Below are positions 43,428 through 53,149 of a DNA stretch of 64,000 nucleotides, one piece after another. The stretch spans positions 1 through 64,000 of the forward strand of contig CAZFSS010000007.1 in assembly GCA_964521715.1 (NCBI GenBank), written 5' to 3'. The notes below the pieces were generated by a model that ran no database searches, was not told the DNA's origin, and saw only the letters and a list, made by a program, of their open reading frames with translations. This stretch comes from DAOVRD01 sp964521715 (GTDB lineage: Bacteria; Planctomycetota; Brocadiia; SM23-32). The position numbers and the translations under genes are program-made. Position 1 is the first letter of the stretch. Each line of letters starts with the position of its first letter.

Positions 43428-46400
43428 TCACGGCGTCGGACGGTCCCCGTTGCCGCCCTGAGGGCGGAGCTCCATTGCTGCCGCCAGGCCGCGGCGCGCC
43501 TCGGCGAAGCGAGGGGCTATCTCGCAGGCCGCCGAGAAATGGACGATGGCCTGGTCCAGGTCCCCTTGCTGGAGCAGAGCCTGAGCCAGATGGAAGTGGG
43601 CCTGGACGTAGTCCGGCTTCGCCCACAAGGCGGCCCGGAAGTGGACCACGGCCCGCCCCAGGTCCCCCTGTCGTGCCAGGAGCACTCCCACGTTGTGGTG
43701 ACCGGCGGGCAGAAAGGGATCCAGATAAAGGGCTTCCCGCAAGCGACTCATGGCCTCGGCCGGCCGGCCAAGATCGGCCAGAAGCCCTCCGAGGTTGGCC
43801 GCCGCCGGGACGAAGTAGGGGTCGATGCTCAGCGCCCGCTCGTAATGGGCGAGCGCCTCCGCCGATTCGCCCCGGGCGGCCAGTGCGATCCCCAAGTTAT
43901 TGTGCGCCGCCACGGAATCCGGGGCGGAGCGCAGCGCCTTCCTGTAGTGACCGATCGCCTCGTCCGCCTTGCCCTGGTCCAGCAGCGCCATGCCGAGCGT
44001 GACGTGGGCCTCCGGCAGATCGGGGTCAACCTCCAGAGCCCGCCTGCAGTACCCAATGGCCTCATCCTGCAGCCCCACCTCTGTCAGCGCAACGCTCAGC
44101 GAGCTGAGGGCCCGGACGTTCTCCGGCGCCACCTCGAGGACCCGCCGCCAGAGCCGGATGGCCTGGTCCGGCGGTTCCGGACGCGAGATGGCCAGATCGG
44201 CCAGCCACATCAGCACGGAGGGCATGTCGGAGTAGTAGCTCGCAGCCTGGTCGACGTACTGCTTGCCCAGCGCCAGGTTGCCGGCGTGACGCGCAAGCTT
44301 CGGGTCCGCCGGGAGCAGCGAGAACGCCAGTTCCTTGCGCTCAGTGAACACCAGTTTGTTCGCGCGGGCGTGCATGTCCAGCTCATGCCAGAGCTGCGCG
44401 GCTTTCTCTGCATCTCCCTGGCCCGTCAAGTACGGCCAGATGCTCTCCATCGCAGGCACGAAGACCGACATGACGCACTGGGGCCCTCGGGAGTGCAAAG
44501 TCCTGTACTGCGTGTAGGGGAGATCGTCCGTGTTGACGGGACCCTCGCCCACCCAACCGCGAAGCGCCGCCCCGGCGCAGATGAAGTTCTCCAGGATGCC
44601 GACCGGCGTGTCCAGCCCCCACGGCCTCAGGTCCTCCGCGACGGAGGGAGCAGACAATTTGTGCTCAAGTTCTCTCATGTCTATCGCGAACGGGCCCATT
44701 GTGGCAGCCAGCAGCGTGTAGCCGACGTACTGACCTGTCTCGTCCACGCCGTGCGAAAACCAGAGGCTCGCGTGCGGGAAGGCTGACTGGAACGTCCTGG
44801 CGATGATCTTGTACTCGGAGACGGTCAGGTTGTGGAAGGGCACCCACTGGACGAAGACACCGTCGTCAGTCAGGTGAGACCTGACGGTCTCGTAGAACTC
44901 GCGCGTGTAAAGGACCCAGCTATCGCTTGACTTGGGATGCGTCGAGTCGCAGATGATGACGGGCCATTGCTTGCGCGATGTCAGGATGTAGTTACGCCCG
45001 TCATCGATGGTCACCGCCACCTTGGGGCTGGAGAGTACGCCGCTGTTCTCCCGCTCCAGCAGGCGGGCGGCCTCAGCGATGCTGCTTTCCAGGTCGACCA
45101 GTTCCACAGATTCGACGTCGGGGTGCTGTATGGTCGAGCCGCCCGCAATGCCGCCGCCGAAGCATATCATCAACACATCCTGCGGCTTCGGATGCAGCAG
45201 CGGCCCCAGAGCGCCCATGAACTTGAAGCAAGACATCGCGCTGTACGTCGTCGGCACTTCCCCCGTGCCGTTGATGTAGACGCGCTTCAGCCCGTTGACG
45301 GAATCCCGGACGACCACGGACGTCCCGGTCCTGCCCTCGCGATAGAACGCCACCTCGTTGTGCCGGACAAGTTCGGGACTCGTCCAGAGGAACACGCGCC
45401 GACAGAGGTCCTGGGGCACGCACACAAGAGCAGCCAGCACCACTAGAGCCGTGGCCGCCCCGGCCCCCGCCAGCGACGGCACACGTCGGCGCCCCGACCC
45501 GACCCACAACAGCGCGATGCCCATCGACCAGTACAGCGCCGCCACGACCATGATGCTTGTCTGGATGCCCAGCCCCGGGATGAGCAGGAAAACGGGGATC
45601 AAGGAGCCCACCATGGCCCCCAGCGTGTTGACGGCGTAGACAGCGCCGATCCTGCGTCCGACCGTCGCCACGCCACGAGCGTAAGCGGCACAGATCAACG
45701 GGAACGTCATACCCGTCAGCGCGGTCGGGACAATGACGGTCAGGAGCGTCATCGGCCACACACCAGGCGAGCCCGGCGGCCCAGAGGAGAACACGGCCGC
45801 CGAGAGCACGAAGCAACCCGGCACTGCCAGACCCAGCAGCAGCTCCATCACGCCCAGAAGAAGCAGCGGCCTGCCGCGGCGGGCCAGCACCAGCCGGTAG
45901 AGCATGCTCCCCAGCCCCGTTCCCAACAGGTAGACGCTCAGGATCGCCGGGAACAGGTAGGGAGCTTTGCTCAGGAACGCCAGGTAGCGCACCCAAAGGA
46001 CCTCACAGGCCAGGCCTGCCACCCCTGAGACGAAGGCGACGCCCAGCAACAGTCCGCTCGCCCCGGAGGCAGCATCCTCGCCCCCGCTCAGGCTTGAGGT
46101 GCCTCGTGTCGGCTGCGCGGGCTCAGGCGCAACTGGTTCCCCGGCCGGCCCGCCCGCCGCCCGGCGCCCCCGGCCGATCAACAGGGCTATCGCCCCGGCA
46201 ACCAACAGGTTCGTACCGGCCGTCAATCGGTTTGTCAGGGACAGACCAAGGGAGTCGATCATCCAGAAGCCGGCGGCCAGGCATCCTGCGGCTGCGCCCA
46301 GCGTGTTCACACCATAGAGCAGGCCCACGCGTTTCCCGATGACCTCTGGGGAATCCACGCAGAAGCGGCTCAGCAACGGCAGCGTCGCTCCCATCAGCGT

Positions 46401-46826
46401 GCAGGGCAAGACGAGCACCGCAAAGGATATGGCGAAGCGCACCGAGTGCGTGAGCGCTGCCGAGCGCGGCGCAAGCATGCCGATCGCCGGTGCCGCCCGC
46501 CGGAGCATGGCCAGTGCCAGCGGCAGAGCGAGCGCCAACAGCGCCACCGCCGCCTGGACAGCGCCGAACAACAGCAGTCGATCCCGGAACCGGTCCGCCA
46601 GGCGCCCCCCGAGCCATCCGCCGAGTCCGAGCCCGGCCATGAAAGCACACAGCACGATGCTGATAGCATAGGAGCTGTTGCCGAAGACCGTCACGAACTG
46701 ACGGCTCCAGAGCACCTCAAACGTGAGGGCCGTCACCCCCGACAGGAAGAAGAAGCCGTACGCCACCACCCGCAGTGGCGCCGTCGCCGCCCCGGAAGCA
46801 ACAGTGCAGCCCACAGAATCCGCCAT
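43428..46826 (-). CDS. Fused MFS-like transporter/spermidine synthase with C-terminal TPR repeats
   Basis: This 1132-residue fusion has an N-terminal part (about 1-500) of some 12-14 hydrophobic helices in two halves (VTALTFEVLWSRQFVTVFG, then VAGLACEVLWVRYLAFLS). This is the typical membrane portion of fused MFS/spermidine synthases. A soluble methyltransferase-fold domain follows (about 510-790), with MICFGGGIAGGST, VELVDLE and SWVLYTREFYETVRSHL. The active-site aspartate region reads ICDSTHPKSSD, so true aminopropyltransferase activity is uncertain. The last 270 residues hold about seven TPR repeats (GYCRRALEVDPDLPEAHVTL and similar). It lies 20 bases downstream of a URO-D-family gene. Confidence 0.88.
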   Translation of the reverse strand: MADSVGCTVASGAATAPLRVVAYGFFFLSGVTALTFEVLWSRQFVTVFGNSSYAISIVLCAFMAGLGLGGWLGGRLADRFRDRLLLFGAVQAAVALLALALPLALAMLRRAAPAIGMLAPRSAALTHSVRFAISFAVLVLPCTLMGATLPLLSRFCVDSPEVIGKRVGLLYGVNTLGAAAGCLAAGFWMIDSLGLSLTNRLTAGTNLLVAGAIALLIGRGRRAAGGPAGEPVAPEPAQPTRGTSSLSGGEDAASGASGLLLGVAFVSGVAGLACEVLWVRYLAFLSKAPYLFPAILSVYLLGTGLGSMLYRLVLARRGRPLLLLGVMELLLGLAVPGCFVLSAAVFSSGPPGSPGVWPMTLLTVIVPTALTGMTFPLICAAYARGVATVGRRIGAVYAVNTLGAMVGSLIPVFLLIPGLGIQTSIMVVAALYWSMGIALLWVGSGRRRVPSLAGAGAATALVVLAALVCVPQDLCRRVFLWTSPELVRHNEVAFYREGRTGTSVVVRDSVNGLKRVYINGTGEVPTTYSAMSCFKFMGALGPLLHPKPQDVLMICFGGGIAGGSTIQHPDVESVELVDLESSIAEAARLLERENSGVLSSPKVAVTIDDGRNYILTSRKQWPVIICDSTHPKSSDSWVLYTREFYETVRSHLTDDGVFVQWVPFHNLTVSEYKIIARTFQSAFPHASLWFSHGVDETGQYVGYTLLAATMGPFAIDMRELEHKLSAPSVAEDLRPWGLDTPVGILENFICAGAALRGWVGEGPVNTDDLPYTQYRTLHSRGPQCVMSVFVPAMESIWPYLTGQGDAEKAAQLWHELDMHARANKLVFTERKELAFSLLPADPKLARHAGNLALGKQYVDQAASYYSDMPSVLMWLADLAISRPEPPDQAIRLWRRVLEVAPENVRALSSLSVALTEVGLQDEAIGYCRRALEVDPDLPEAHVTLGMALLDQGKADEAIGHYRKALRSAPDSVAAHNNLGIALAARGESAEALAHYERALSIDPYFVPAAANLGGLLADLGRPAEAMSRLREALYLDPFLPAGHHNVGVLLARQGDLGRAVVHFRAALWAKPDYVQAHFHLAQALLQQGDLDQAIVHFSAACEIAPRFAEARRGLAAAMELRPQGGNGDRPTP

Positions 46827-46846
46827 TCCCCCTTACTCCCATGGCG

Positions 46847-48034
46847 TCATGTGCCTTGCCGACACGCCATAAGCTCTCTGACGTAGTCCTTCTGCCGGTA
46901 CGCCTCGACCATCCCCCGATCCAGGGGGTACCGGCCGTACTGCCGGGCGGCTTCCACCATCGCCCTGTAGTTCTCCGCCCTGACGGCCGGATGAATGCTG
47001 TTGGAGGAAGCAAGGATCAGCCCGCCCCCGACGCCGCCCTTTGCCAGCGTTTCCTTGACCGCCTCGGCCACCTGCTCCGGAGTCCCGCGCGGCAGAAGAT
47101 GGCTGCAATCCACGTTGCCGGCCAGCGCGATGCGGTCGCCGTAGGCATCCTTCACGCGCCCGATGTCCATCCCGGCCACCGGCTCGATCGGGTCCAGGAC
47201 GTCGATGCCGGCATCAACGATCATGTCCAGGATCGGCCAGAGGCAGCCGTCCGTGTGCTTGAGGAACGGCACGCCCTTGCGCTTCGCAACGTCCACCGCC
47301 TCCTGGAGATAGGGAAGGACGAACCTTTCGAAATGCGCAGGGGACATCATGGGGGCGCGGTTGTGCGCATAGTCGTCCCCCGTGCACAGGATGTCGGCGC
47401 CCACCTCGGCGGCCCGTTCGAGCACGCGGCGCTTGTAGTCCATGACGATGCGGGCCAGCCTGTCCACGAAGCCGGGATTGAGCACGTAGTCCATGAGCAG
47501 GTTGTCCAGGCCGCGCAGGTAGTGGGAGAACTCGAATGCGTCGTGGCCAAGGAAGACGACGGCCTTCCTGCCCTTGAAGCGTTCAACCGCCTTCTCAAGG
47601 CTCTCCAGGCGGCAGTCCGCCTCCGGATCCGGCGGATGATAGTCCGCCAGGTCGGCCTCGCTCCGGATGGGATGCCCGACGGCATAGGGGATCCCCGTCG
47701 GCGGAACCTGCCAGGTGATGCCCCACTCGTCGCGGAACGTCGCGTCGTCCATCCATTCAACGCGGCCATCCTCGAAGACCGTGATGCCGTCCAGGTCCTC
47801 CCTATCGACGAAGTCGGCCTGGAGCAGGAAGGCGCCCTGTGATCCCCTCTCGTAACGGCTCTGCCTGTCCGGCGTGAACAGCTCGGGGTACAGGGCCTTT
47901 ATGACGGGGCGGTTGATGATGAGCTCCCAGACCGGCACGCGATCGGGCTGCCCCCGCCGCGCCGCCGTCATCATCCGCTCGTAGCCGTTCACGGCCGCCC
48001 TCCCCCGCCCGAGCTGGTTCGTGACGCGGGGCAT
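46847..48034 (-). CDS. Uroporphyrinogen decarboxylase (URO-D) family protein
   Basis: This 395-residue URO-D-fold protein resembles the methylcobalamin:CoM methyltransferase (MtaA-like) branch rather than HemE. Markers are VPVWELIINRPVI, FLGHDAFEFSHYL, ADILCTGDDYAHNRAPMMSP, PFLKHTDGCLWPILDMIVDAG and ALAGNVDCSHLLP. Such proteins are abundant in planctomycetes, usually with unknown substrates. The H-x-D/C metal region (KHTDGC, VDCS) would suit zinc binding as in MtaA. The ATG at 48034 has GGAG eight bases upstream; an in-frame GTG lies at 47992. It precedes the MFS/spermidine-synthase fusion in the same direction. Confidence 0.87.
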   Translation of the reverse strand: MPRVTNQLGRGRAAVNGYERMMTAARRGQPDRVPVWELIINRPVIKALYPELFTPDRQSRYERGSQGAFLLQADFVDREDLDGITVFEDGRVEWMDDATFRDEWGITWQVPPTGIPYAVGHPIRSEADLADYHPPDPEADCRLESLEKAVERFKGRKAVVFLGHDAFEFSHYLRGLDNLLMDYVLNPGFVDRLARIVMDYKRRVLERAAEVGADILCTGDDYAHNRAPMMSPAHFERFVLPYLQEAVDVAKRKGVPFLKHTDGCLWPILDMIVDAGIDVLDPIEPVAGMDIGRVKDAYGDRIALAGNVDCSHLLPRGTPEQVAEAVKETLAKGGVGGGLILASSNSIHPAVRAENYRAMVEAARQYGRYPLDRGMVEAYRQKDYVRELMACRQGT

Positions 48035-48126
48035 GTATAACACTCCGGCCGGCGAAGCTCAAACGCCGCCGACGCAAGGCGAGCGAGGAGACACGGAGGG
48101 GAAGGCGTCTTTGCGGCAGGGAGCCG

Positions 48127-51100
48127 TCAGTCTGCGAGCGCTTCGCGGAGCGTTCGCACGAGCGTCTCCGGATCGTAGGGCTTCTGAATGAATCCGGCGA
48201 GATCTTCGCCCGCGAAGCGGCGGACGACCTCGTCCTCGCCGTAGCCGCTGGACAGAATGATGGGCAGGTCACGGCGGACGCGGTGCAGTTCCTTGACGGC
48301 CTCCTCGGCCCCCATGTGCGGCATAGTGAGGTCAAGCAGAACGGCCCTTATGCGCCCGGGGTCGCGCTGGAACGTCTCGAGTGCCTGCCGGCCGTCCTCA
48401 GCCGTCAGGACGACAAAGCCCGAACGCTCCAGAGCCGCCTTGCTGACCCGCCGGACGGACTCCTCGTCGTCGACCACCAGAACGGCGCCGCCGCCCTGCC
48501 ATTGCTCCGCTCGAGTCCCGCCGTCTTCGGCGGCTTTCCGAGCGGTCGCGCGCGAGACGGGCAGCAGGACCCGGAAAGTGCTTCCCTTGCCCGGTTCGCT
48601 TTCTATCCGTATGGCTCCGCCGTGCCCGCGCACAATGCCGAGGACAGCCGCAAGCCCCAGGCCCCGGCCAGTGAACTTGGTGGAGAAGAACGGTTCGAAG
48701 ACCTTCGCCTGCGTCTCCTCGTCCATGCCGCAGCCGGTATCGGAGACCTCCAGGCACACGTACGGCCCACTCGGCAAGTCGTCGTCCACGTGGGAGCCGG
48801 CAAGGAAAGAGGTGTCCGCGTCGAGCAGGCACGTGCGCACGGCGACGACCCCTTCGCCCTCGCCGATCGCTTCGGAGGCGTTGGTGACGAGGTTCATGAC
48901 CACCTGGCGGAGTTGGCTGGCATCCGCTTCCGCGGCAGGAAGGGCATCCGCGAGGTCCAACACAAGCGCGACCCTCTTGGAGACGGCGCTCTGAAGCAGG
49001 CGCTGCATCTTCCCGACGAGGTCGGAGAGGTCGAGCAATTCGACGACGAACCGCCCTCTGCCGGAGTAGGCAAGCATCTGGCCAGCCAGTTCGGCGGCGC
49101 GGCGGGCCGCTAGCTCTATCTCCTCTATGCTGCGACGGGCCGGTGAGTCGGCGGGAAGGTCCATGAGGGCGAGGCCCGCGTTGCCGATCACCCCCGTGAG
49201 CAGGTTGTTGAAGTCATGGGCAATCCCGCCTGCCAGGACGCCCATGCTTTCCAGCTTCTGTGCCTGCTGGATGCGGGCATCCAGTCGCCGTCGCTCATCC
49301 TGGGCGCCGCGCTGCTCCGTGAGGTCGTGGAACAGGCCGAGGATGCAGGCCCGGCCGCCTATGACCACGGTCGACGCGCTGATCCTCACCGGGATGATGC
49401 TCCCGTCCTTGCGGCAGACCTCGGCGTCGAAGTCGGCAGCACTCCCTTGGGCGACGTGCCTCTGGAACCTGGCGCGGTACTCGTCAGCTTTGCCGGGCGG
49501 GTGCAGCTTGCTCTGGTGCACGCCGATGACCTCTTCCCGCGTCCGCCCCAGCAGGGCTTCAGCCTGCTTGTTGGCATCCAGCAGCTCTCCGGTGTCAACG
49601 TCCGCCAGGAAAGCGGCGTCATTGAGATGGTGAAATAGGTGGTAGTACTTCTGCTGAGACTGCCGCAGCTCCTCTTGCGCCCGCTTGTGCGCGGTGATGT
49701 CCCAGAAGATGCCCAGTACGCCGACGACATTGCCTTGGGGATCCTTGAAAGGAGTCTTGACCGTATGGACCCAGAGCTCGCGCCCTTCCTGGACGTATTG
49801 CTCTTCGATGTCTTCGGTCTTTGCCGACTCCATAACCGCCCTGTCATCGCGCCTGTACTTGTCGGCCAGTTCCCTGGCATAGAAGTCGTAATCCGTCTTC
49901 CCGACGATCTCGTCGGGCTTGATTCCCAGGTCCCGGGCGTAGTTCTCGTTGCAGGAGACGTAGACGCAATCCCTGTCCTTGAGGAAGATCCGCTGCGGGA
50001 GAGTGCCAAGCAGTGTCCGGTACCTGTTCTCGCTCTCCCTGAGCGCCTCTTCGGCGTTTCTGCGTTCCGTGATGTCCATGCCGATCGACTGGTATTCGGC
50101 AGGCAGACCGTTCCGGTCGCAGACCAGCCTGTCCGTCCAGCGCTGGTAACGGACCGAGCCGTCCGGCGCGACCACAGCGTGTTCGTAGCCTGTCACGGGC
50201 CGATCCGCCGTCAACGACCGGTAGTGGTCCTTCACGGCCTGGCGTTCGTCCTCGGGGATGAACTCGGAGAAATGCCGTCCGATCAGCTCCTCCCGCTTCC
50301 TCCCGAAGTAGTCGCAGTAAGCATCGTTGACAAAGGTGAGCACGCCGTCGGGCGTGAACCGACAGATCAGCGCCGGCATGTCCTCTACGAGCGCCCGGTA
50401 GCGGGCTTCGCTCTCCTGCAGGGCGCGGGCGGCACGTTGGCGCTCGGTCACGTCTTCCACCATCTCGATGGCCGCCACGACACGCCCCGATGCGTCGCAG
50501 ACCGGGGACGAGATGATCCGATAGTTGAGCACCCCATCGCCGGCAGGCGTCTCGGTGACCGCCTCGTGCACCTGCCCGTCCCGGAGGGTTTTTATCGTCG
50601 GGCAGTAGGGACAAGGCTCCTGGCGAGGAGGATCGTTGTAAGTCCGGTAGCATATCGGCCTCTCGTCCGGCTTGGCGTGCGGGAACCACAGGCGCATCGT
50701 CCGGTTCAGCTCGAGTATCTCCATCTCGGGGCTGATCAGGGCAATGCCGCTGCCCACGTTGTCCACGATGCCGCGGTACTTCTGCTCTGAGGACCGCAGC
50801 GCCTCCTCCGCCCCGGCTCGCTCGGCGGCCCCCGACTGAAGCTGCTGGTTCCTCCGAGCCAGCTCGTCCGTGCGCTGCTTCACCAGGGCCTCCAGGGAAT
50901 CCCGATGCCTCCTGAGTTCCCGCTCCGCCGCTGCTTTCCCCCTGAGGATGGCGATCTGGCAGAGCGAGAAACCCAGCAAGGGGCTCATGTAGCCGAGCAC
51001 CTTATAGACGTGAGACACGTCAAAGAAGGGATCGTAGAGGGCCTTCGAGAAGGACATCATGGCCTGGCCGACCGTGTTGATCGCGATCGAGAGCGCTACC

Positions 51101-51810
51101 CACCACGCCATTGCGTCGCCCCGGCGGCGGTATTCCCACACGAACGCGAACAGGGCGCCCGCCAGGACAAGCGCCGACACGAAGTCGACCGGGCGGGAGA
51201 TAACGCGTTCGGGGAAGATGAACGCCGGCAAGGGGACCAGGAACGCTGCTCCCGTTGCCGCCAGGGCGAGCACCAACACAAGGGAGGAGGCCCTGATGGT
51301 CTCGCGCCTCGGGTCAACGCTTCTGCCCAGCCGTCGGGACAAAGACGGAGCGACCAGAAGGATCAGCCCGAACAGCAGGCGTCCGGTGGCGTACGTGCCC
51401 GGGATGAACCGTCCCAGTGGAGAGCCGGCCCACGCCGCCCAGCCCCTCTCGCCGCACAGCGAGAGGAACCCGTTCGCGAAGTCCTCGGCGCCGTTCACGA
51501 GAAACGCCAACCCCACGAGCAACTGCAGCCTGTTGCCCAGCGCATAGAAGCGCGCGATGAGCGCAGAGCCCGCAAGCAGCCCGAAGAAAGCGCCCATTAT
51601 CTCGATCATGGCATGCAGGTCCGGGGTGCCCGTGTAGGTCGAGCGGCCCAGGACCGCAAACGGGCTGGCAAGCACCGCGATCACGATCCCCAACACGATG
51701 AGGCGCCTGCGCTGCTGTGCGGGAGAGTGCGGACAGAGGGAGAAGTCCGCCCCCAGGTCCCCGGCCTCAGCCGGCGTCCATTGGCTCATACTGCTGAGGT
51801 CTGGCTCCAT
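48127..51810 (-). CDS. Hybrid sensor histidine kinase: membrane sensor, four PAS, HisKA/HATPase, receiver
   Basis: This is a 1227-residue hybrid kinase. About seven membrane helices (40-300; MIEIMGAFFGLLAGSALIAR, HVYKVLGYMSPLLGF) resemble MASE-type sensors. A coiled coil follows, then four PAS domains: the first has CPYCPTIKT inside, the third has NYARDLGIKPDEIVGKTDYD. The HisKA His is in GGIAHDFNNLL and the HATPase has NLVTNASEAIG and DTGCGMDEETQ. The C-terminal receiver has VVDDEE and the phosphoacceptor Asp in AVLLDLTMPHM. It is upstream of a URO-D gene and downstream of an AGDEF cyclase-like gene, so it may feed c-di-GMP signalling. The ligand is unknown. The start is uncertain (51810 or 51789). 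Confidence 0.9.
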   Translation of the reverse strand: MEPDLSSMSQWTPAEAGDLGADFSLCPHSPAQQRRRLIVLGIVIAVLASPFAVLGRSTYTGTPDLHAMIEIMGAFFGLLAGSALIARFYALGNRLQLLVGLAFLVNGAEDFANGFLSLCGERGWAAWAGSPLGRFIPGTYATGRLLFGLILLVAPSLSRRLGRSVDPRRETIRASSLVLVLALAATGAAFLVPLPAFIFPERVISRPVDFVSALVLAGALFAFVWEYRRRGDAMAWWVALSIAINTVGQAMMSFSKALYDPFFDVSHVYKVLGYMSPLLGFSLCQIAILRGKAAAERELRRHRDSLEALVKQRTDELARRNQQLQSGAAERAGAEEALRSSEQKYRGIVDNVGSGIALISPEMEILELNRTMRLWFPHAKPDERPICYRTYNDPPRQEPCPYCPTIKTLRDGQVHEAVTETPAGDGVLNYRIISSPVCDASGRVVAAIEMVEDVTERQRAARALQESEARYRALVEDMPALICRFTPDGVLTFVNDAYCDYFGRKREELIGRHFSEFIPEDERQAVKDHYRSLTADRPVTGYEHAVVAPDGSVRYQRWTDRLVCDRNGLPAEYQSIGMDITERRNAEEALRESENRYRTLLGTLPQRIFLKDRDCVYVSCNENYARDLGIKPDEIVGKTDYDFYARELADKYRRDDRAVMESAKTEDIEEQYVQEGRELWVHTVKTPFKDPQGNVVGVLGIFWDITAHKRAQEELRQSQQKYYHLFHHLNDAAFLADVDTGELLDANKQAEALLGRTREEVIGVHQSKLHPPGKADEYRARFQRHVAQGSAADFDAEVCRKDGSIIPVRISASTVVIGGRACILGLFHDLTEQRGAQDERRRLDARIQQAQKLESMGVLAGGIAHDFNNLLTGVIGNAGLALMDLPADSPARRSIEEIELAARRAAELAGQMLAYSGRGRFVVELLDLSDLVGKMQRLLQSAVSKRVALVLDLADALPAAEADASQLRQVVMNLVTNASEAIGEGEGVVAVRTCLLDADTSFLAGSHVDDDLPSGPYVCLEVSDTGCGMDEETQAKVFEPFFSTKFTGRGLGLAAVLGIVRGHGGAIRIESEPGKGSTFRVLLPVSRATARKAAEDGGTRAEQWQGGGAVLVVDDEESVRRVSKAALERSGFVVLTAEDGRQALETFQRDPGRIRAVLLDLTMPHMGAEEAVKELHRVRRDLPIILSSGYGEDEVVRRFAGEDLAGFIQKPYDPETLVRTLREALAD

Positions 51811-51912
51811 TGCAGTGGCCCCGTAGCACGAGGCGTTTCAGCGATATCGTTCCCAGCCCGGAACACCGCCGAGGGCGGCTGCCTGTCTCATGCGGCTTTC
51901 CGCAGCCCACTT

Positions 51913-52716
51913 CTAACGGCCCGCGTGTTCCGTGCTGCTTTTCAGCCGCTCCGTGACGGCGGCGATGCGCGTGCTCGTGCCCTTCGGCTGGATGGCGGCC
52001 TGGTGCGCGATGCGGATGATCTCGTCCGCGAACCCTCCGCCCTCGGGGCAGGCGATGATGCCTATGCGGCACCTCAGGAAGTCCACGGCTCCCTTGTTTC
52101 CCAGGGCCAACTCATAGCCGGCGACGGCCTCTTCCACGTCAGACGCCACTACCTCCGCCGCCTCCTGCTGCGTGGCAGGCAGGAGGACCACGAACTCGTC
52201 GCCGGCGACGTGTCCCACGATGGCCTCCGCCGGGACGGTGCACTGAATGAGTTGCGCCGTGTCCTTCAGCACGACGTCGCCCACGGCGTGCCCGAAGTCC
52301 CGGTTCACCATGTCCAGGTTCTCCAGGTCAACGTAGAGGATCGCCGTCGGCTTCCCCACCGGGAGCGTCGTCACGTACTGCTTCTCCAGCAAGCTCCGGA
52401 TGTAATCGAGCGACCTGACGCCGGTCTTCGGATCGGAGCGCTCCCCTTCCTCCAGGATCCGCCTTCGCTGGGCCGCCAAACGCGCCATGAATTGAAAGGC
52501 GTAGCCCGTGACCACAAAGGACCACAGCAGCAAAGGCGGGAAGGAGACGCGAATGATGAGGGGAACGTTCCCCTTGTGCAGGAGCAGGAAAGCGAAGTTG
52601 AAAAGCACCAGCACCGAGAAGCCCATCGCGCCGAGGAAGATCTTCCGAATCCGCCTCTCCACCTCCTCGCCGGCTGCAAAACGCTCAACGCCTGCATCGT
52701 CCTGTTTCGCTGTCAT
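51913..52716 (-). CDS. Membrane GGDEF-like protein with AGDEF active-site motif
   Basis: This 267-residue protein has the same layout as the cyclase at 13083-13928: an amphipathic N-terminus, two helices (about 28-48 and 55-75, PPLLLWSFVVTGYAFQF) and a GGDEF-type domain (about 95-250, ILYVDLENLDMVNRDFGHAVGD). The signature loop reads GHVAGDEFVVLL, so the first glycine is alanine, and LDxDxFKxxND is changed to VDLENLDMVNRD. Some AGDEF proteins retain activity, so it may be a weak or regulated cyclase or a c-di-GMP/GTP sensor. It lies 102 bases upstream of the hybrid kinase in the same direction. Confidence 0.85.
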   Translation of the reverse strand: MTAKQDDAGVERFAAGEEVERRIRKIFLGAMGFSVLVLFNFAFLLLHKGNVPLIIRVSFPPLLLWSFVVTGYAFQFMARLAAQRRRILEEGERSDPKTGVRSLDYIRSLLEKQYVTTLPVGKPTAILYVDLENLDMVNRDFGHAVGDVVLKDTAQLIQCTVPAEAIVGHVAGDEFVVLLPATQQEAAEVVASDVEEAVAGYELALGNKGAVDFLRCRIGIIACPEGGGFADEIIRIAHQAAIQPKGTSTRIAAVTERLKSSTEHAGR

Positions 52717-52752
52717 CGCTTCCCCTCGCTCTGCGAGTTGTTAGGGCGCCGC

Positions 52753-52893
52753 TCAATGGCCGAGCACCGGAATGCCGCCGCTGACGAGGCAGGAGCACAG
52801 GGCGAAAGCACCGGTCGGATTACCGGGCGGGTCACAACGGAGGGATCCAGACGAGACGGCGACCCGCAGCGCCAAAAAGAAAAATCGACGCAT
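52753..52893 (-). CDS. Possible 46-residue signal-bearing small protein
   Basis: A short frame with a strong ribosome site (GGAAGGAG eight bases before the ATG) encodes MRRFFFLALRVAVSSGSLRC followed by 26 residues rich in Cys, Gly and Pro. The N-terminus looks like a signal peptide. It is the first frame after the promoter at 52980-53008 and lies 36 bases upstream of the AGDEF gene, so it could be a leader or a small envelope protein. No homologue is recognised. Between this frame and the VOC gene nothing else but two promoters is seen. Confidence 0.4.
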   Translation of the reverse strand: MRRFFFLALRVAVSSGSLRCDPPGNPTGAFALCSCLVSGGIPVLGH

Positions 52894-52979
52894 CGCACTC
52901 GCTCCTTCCGTCCCCCTCGGAGCGGCACGCGCATCGACGAGAGCGCCGCACAGGACTCCCACCGCGGATCTCAAACGGT

Positions 52980-53008
52980 ATTAGAGCACAAAGCGACTGC
53001 CAATGCAA
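52980..53008 (-). promoter_or_regulatory. Promoter for the AGDEF/histidine kinase genes
   Basis: On the minus strand, TTGCAT (53003-53008) and TCTAAT (52980-52985) are spaced 17 bases apart. It precedes the small frame at 52753-52893 and the AGDEF gene. Confidence 0.5.
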
Positions 53009-53061
53009 CCCCTGGAAAGCGACCAGAACGCACGGACGCCCGTCGTCGCGCGGCGAGGCAT

Positions 53062-53090
53062 TTGACAGGCTGCACGCCACCACTTACATT
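53062..53090 (+). promoter_or_regulatory. Promoter for the VOC gene
   Basis: A perfect -35 TTGACA (53062-53067) and TACATT (53085-53090) are spaced 17 bases apart, about 60 bases before the GTG start of the VOC gene. Confidence 0.55.
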
Positions 53091-53149
53091 CCCCGGCTGA
53101 GTTCTGCTGCGCCATCTCAGCCCACGCAGAGCGTGAAGGAGACCGGACC

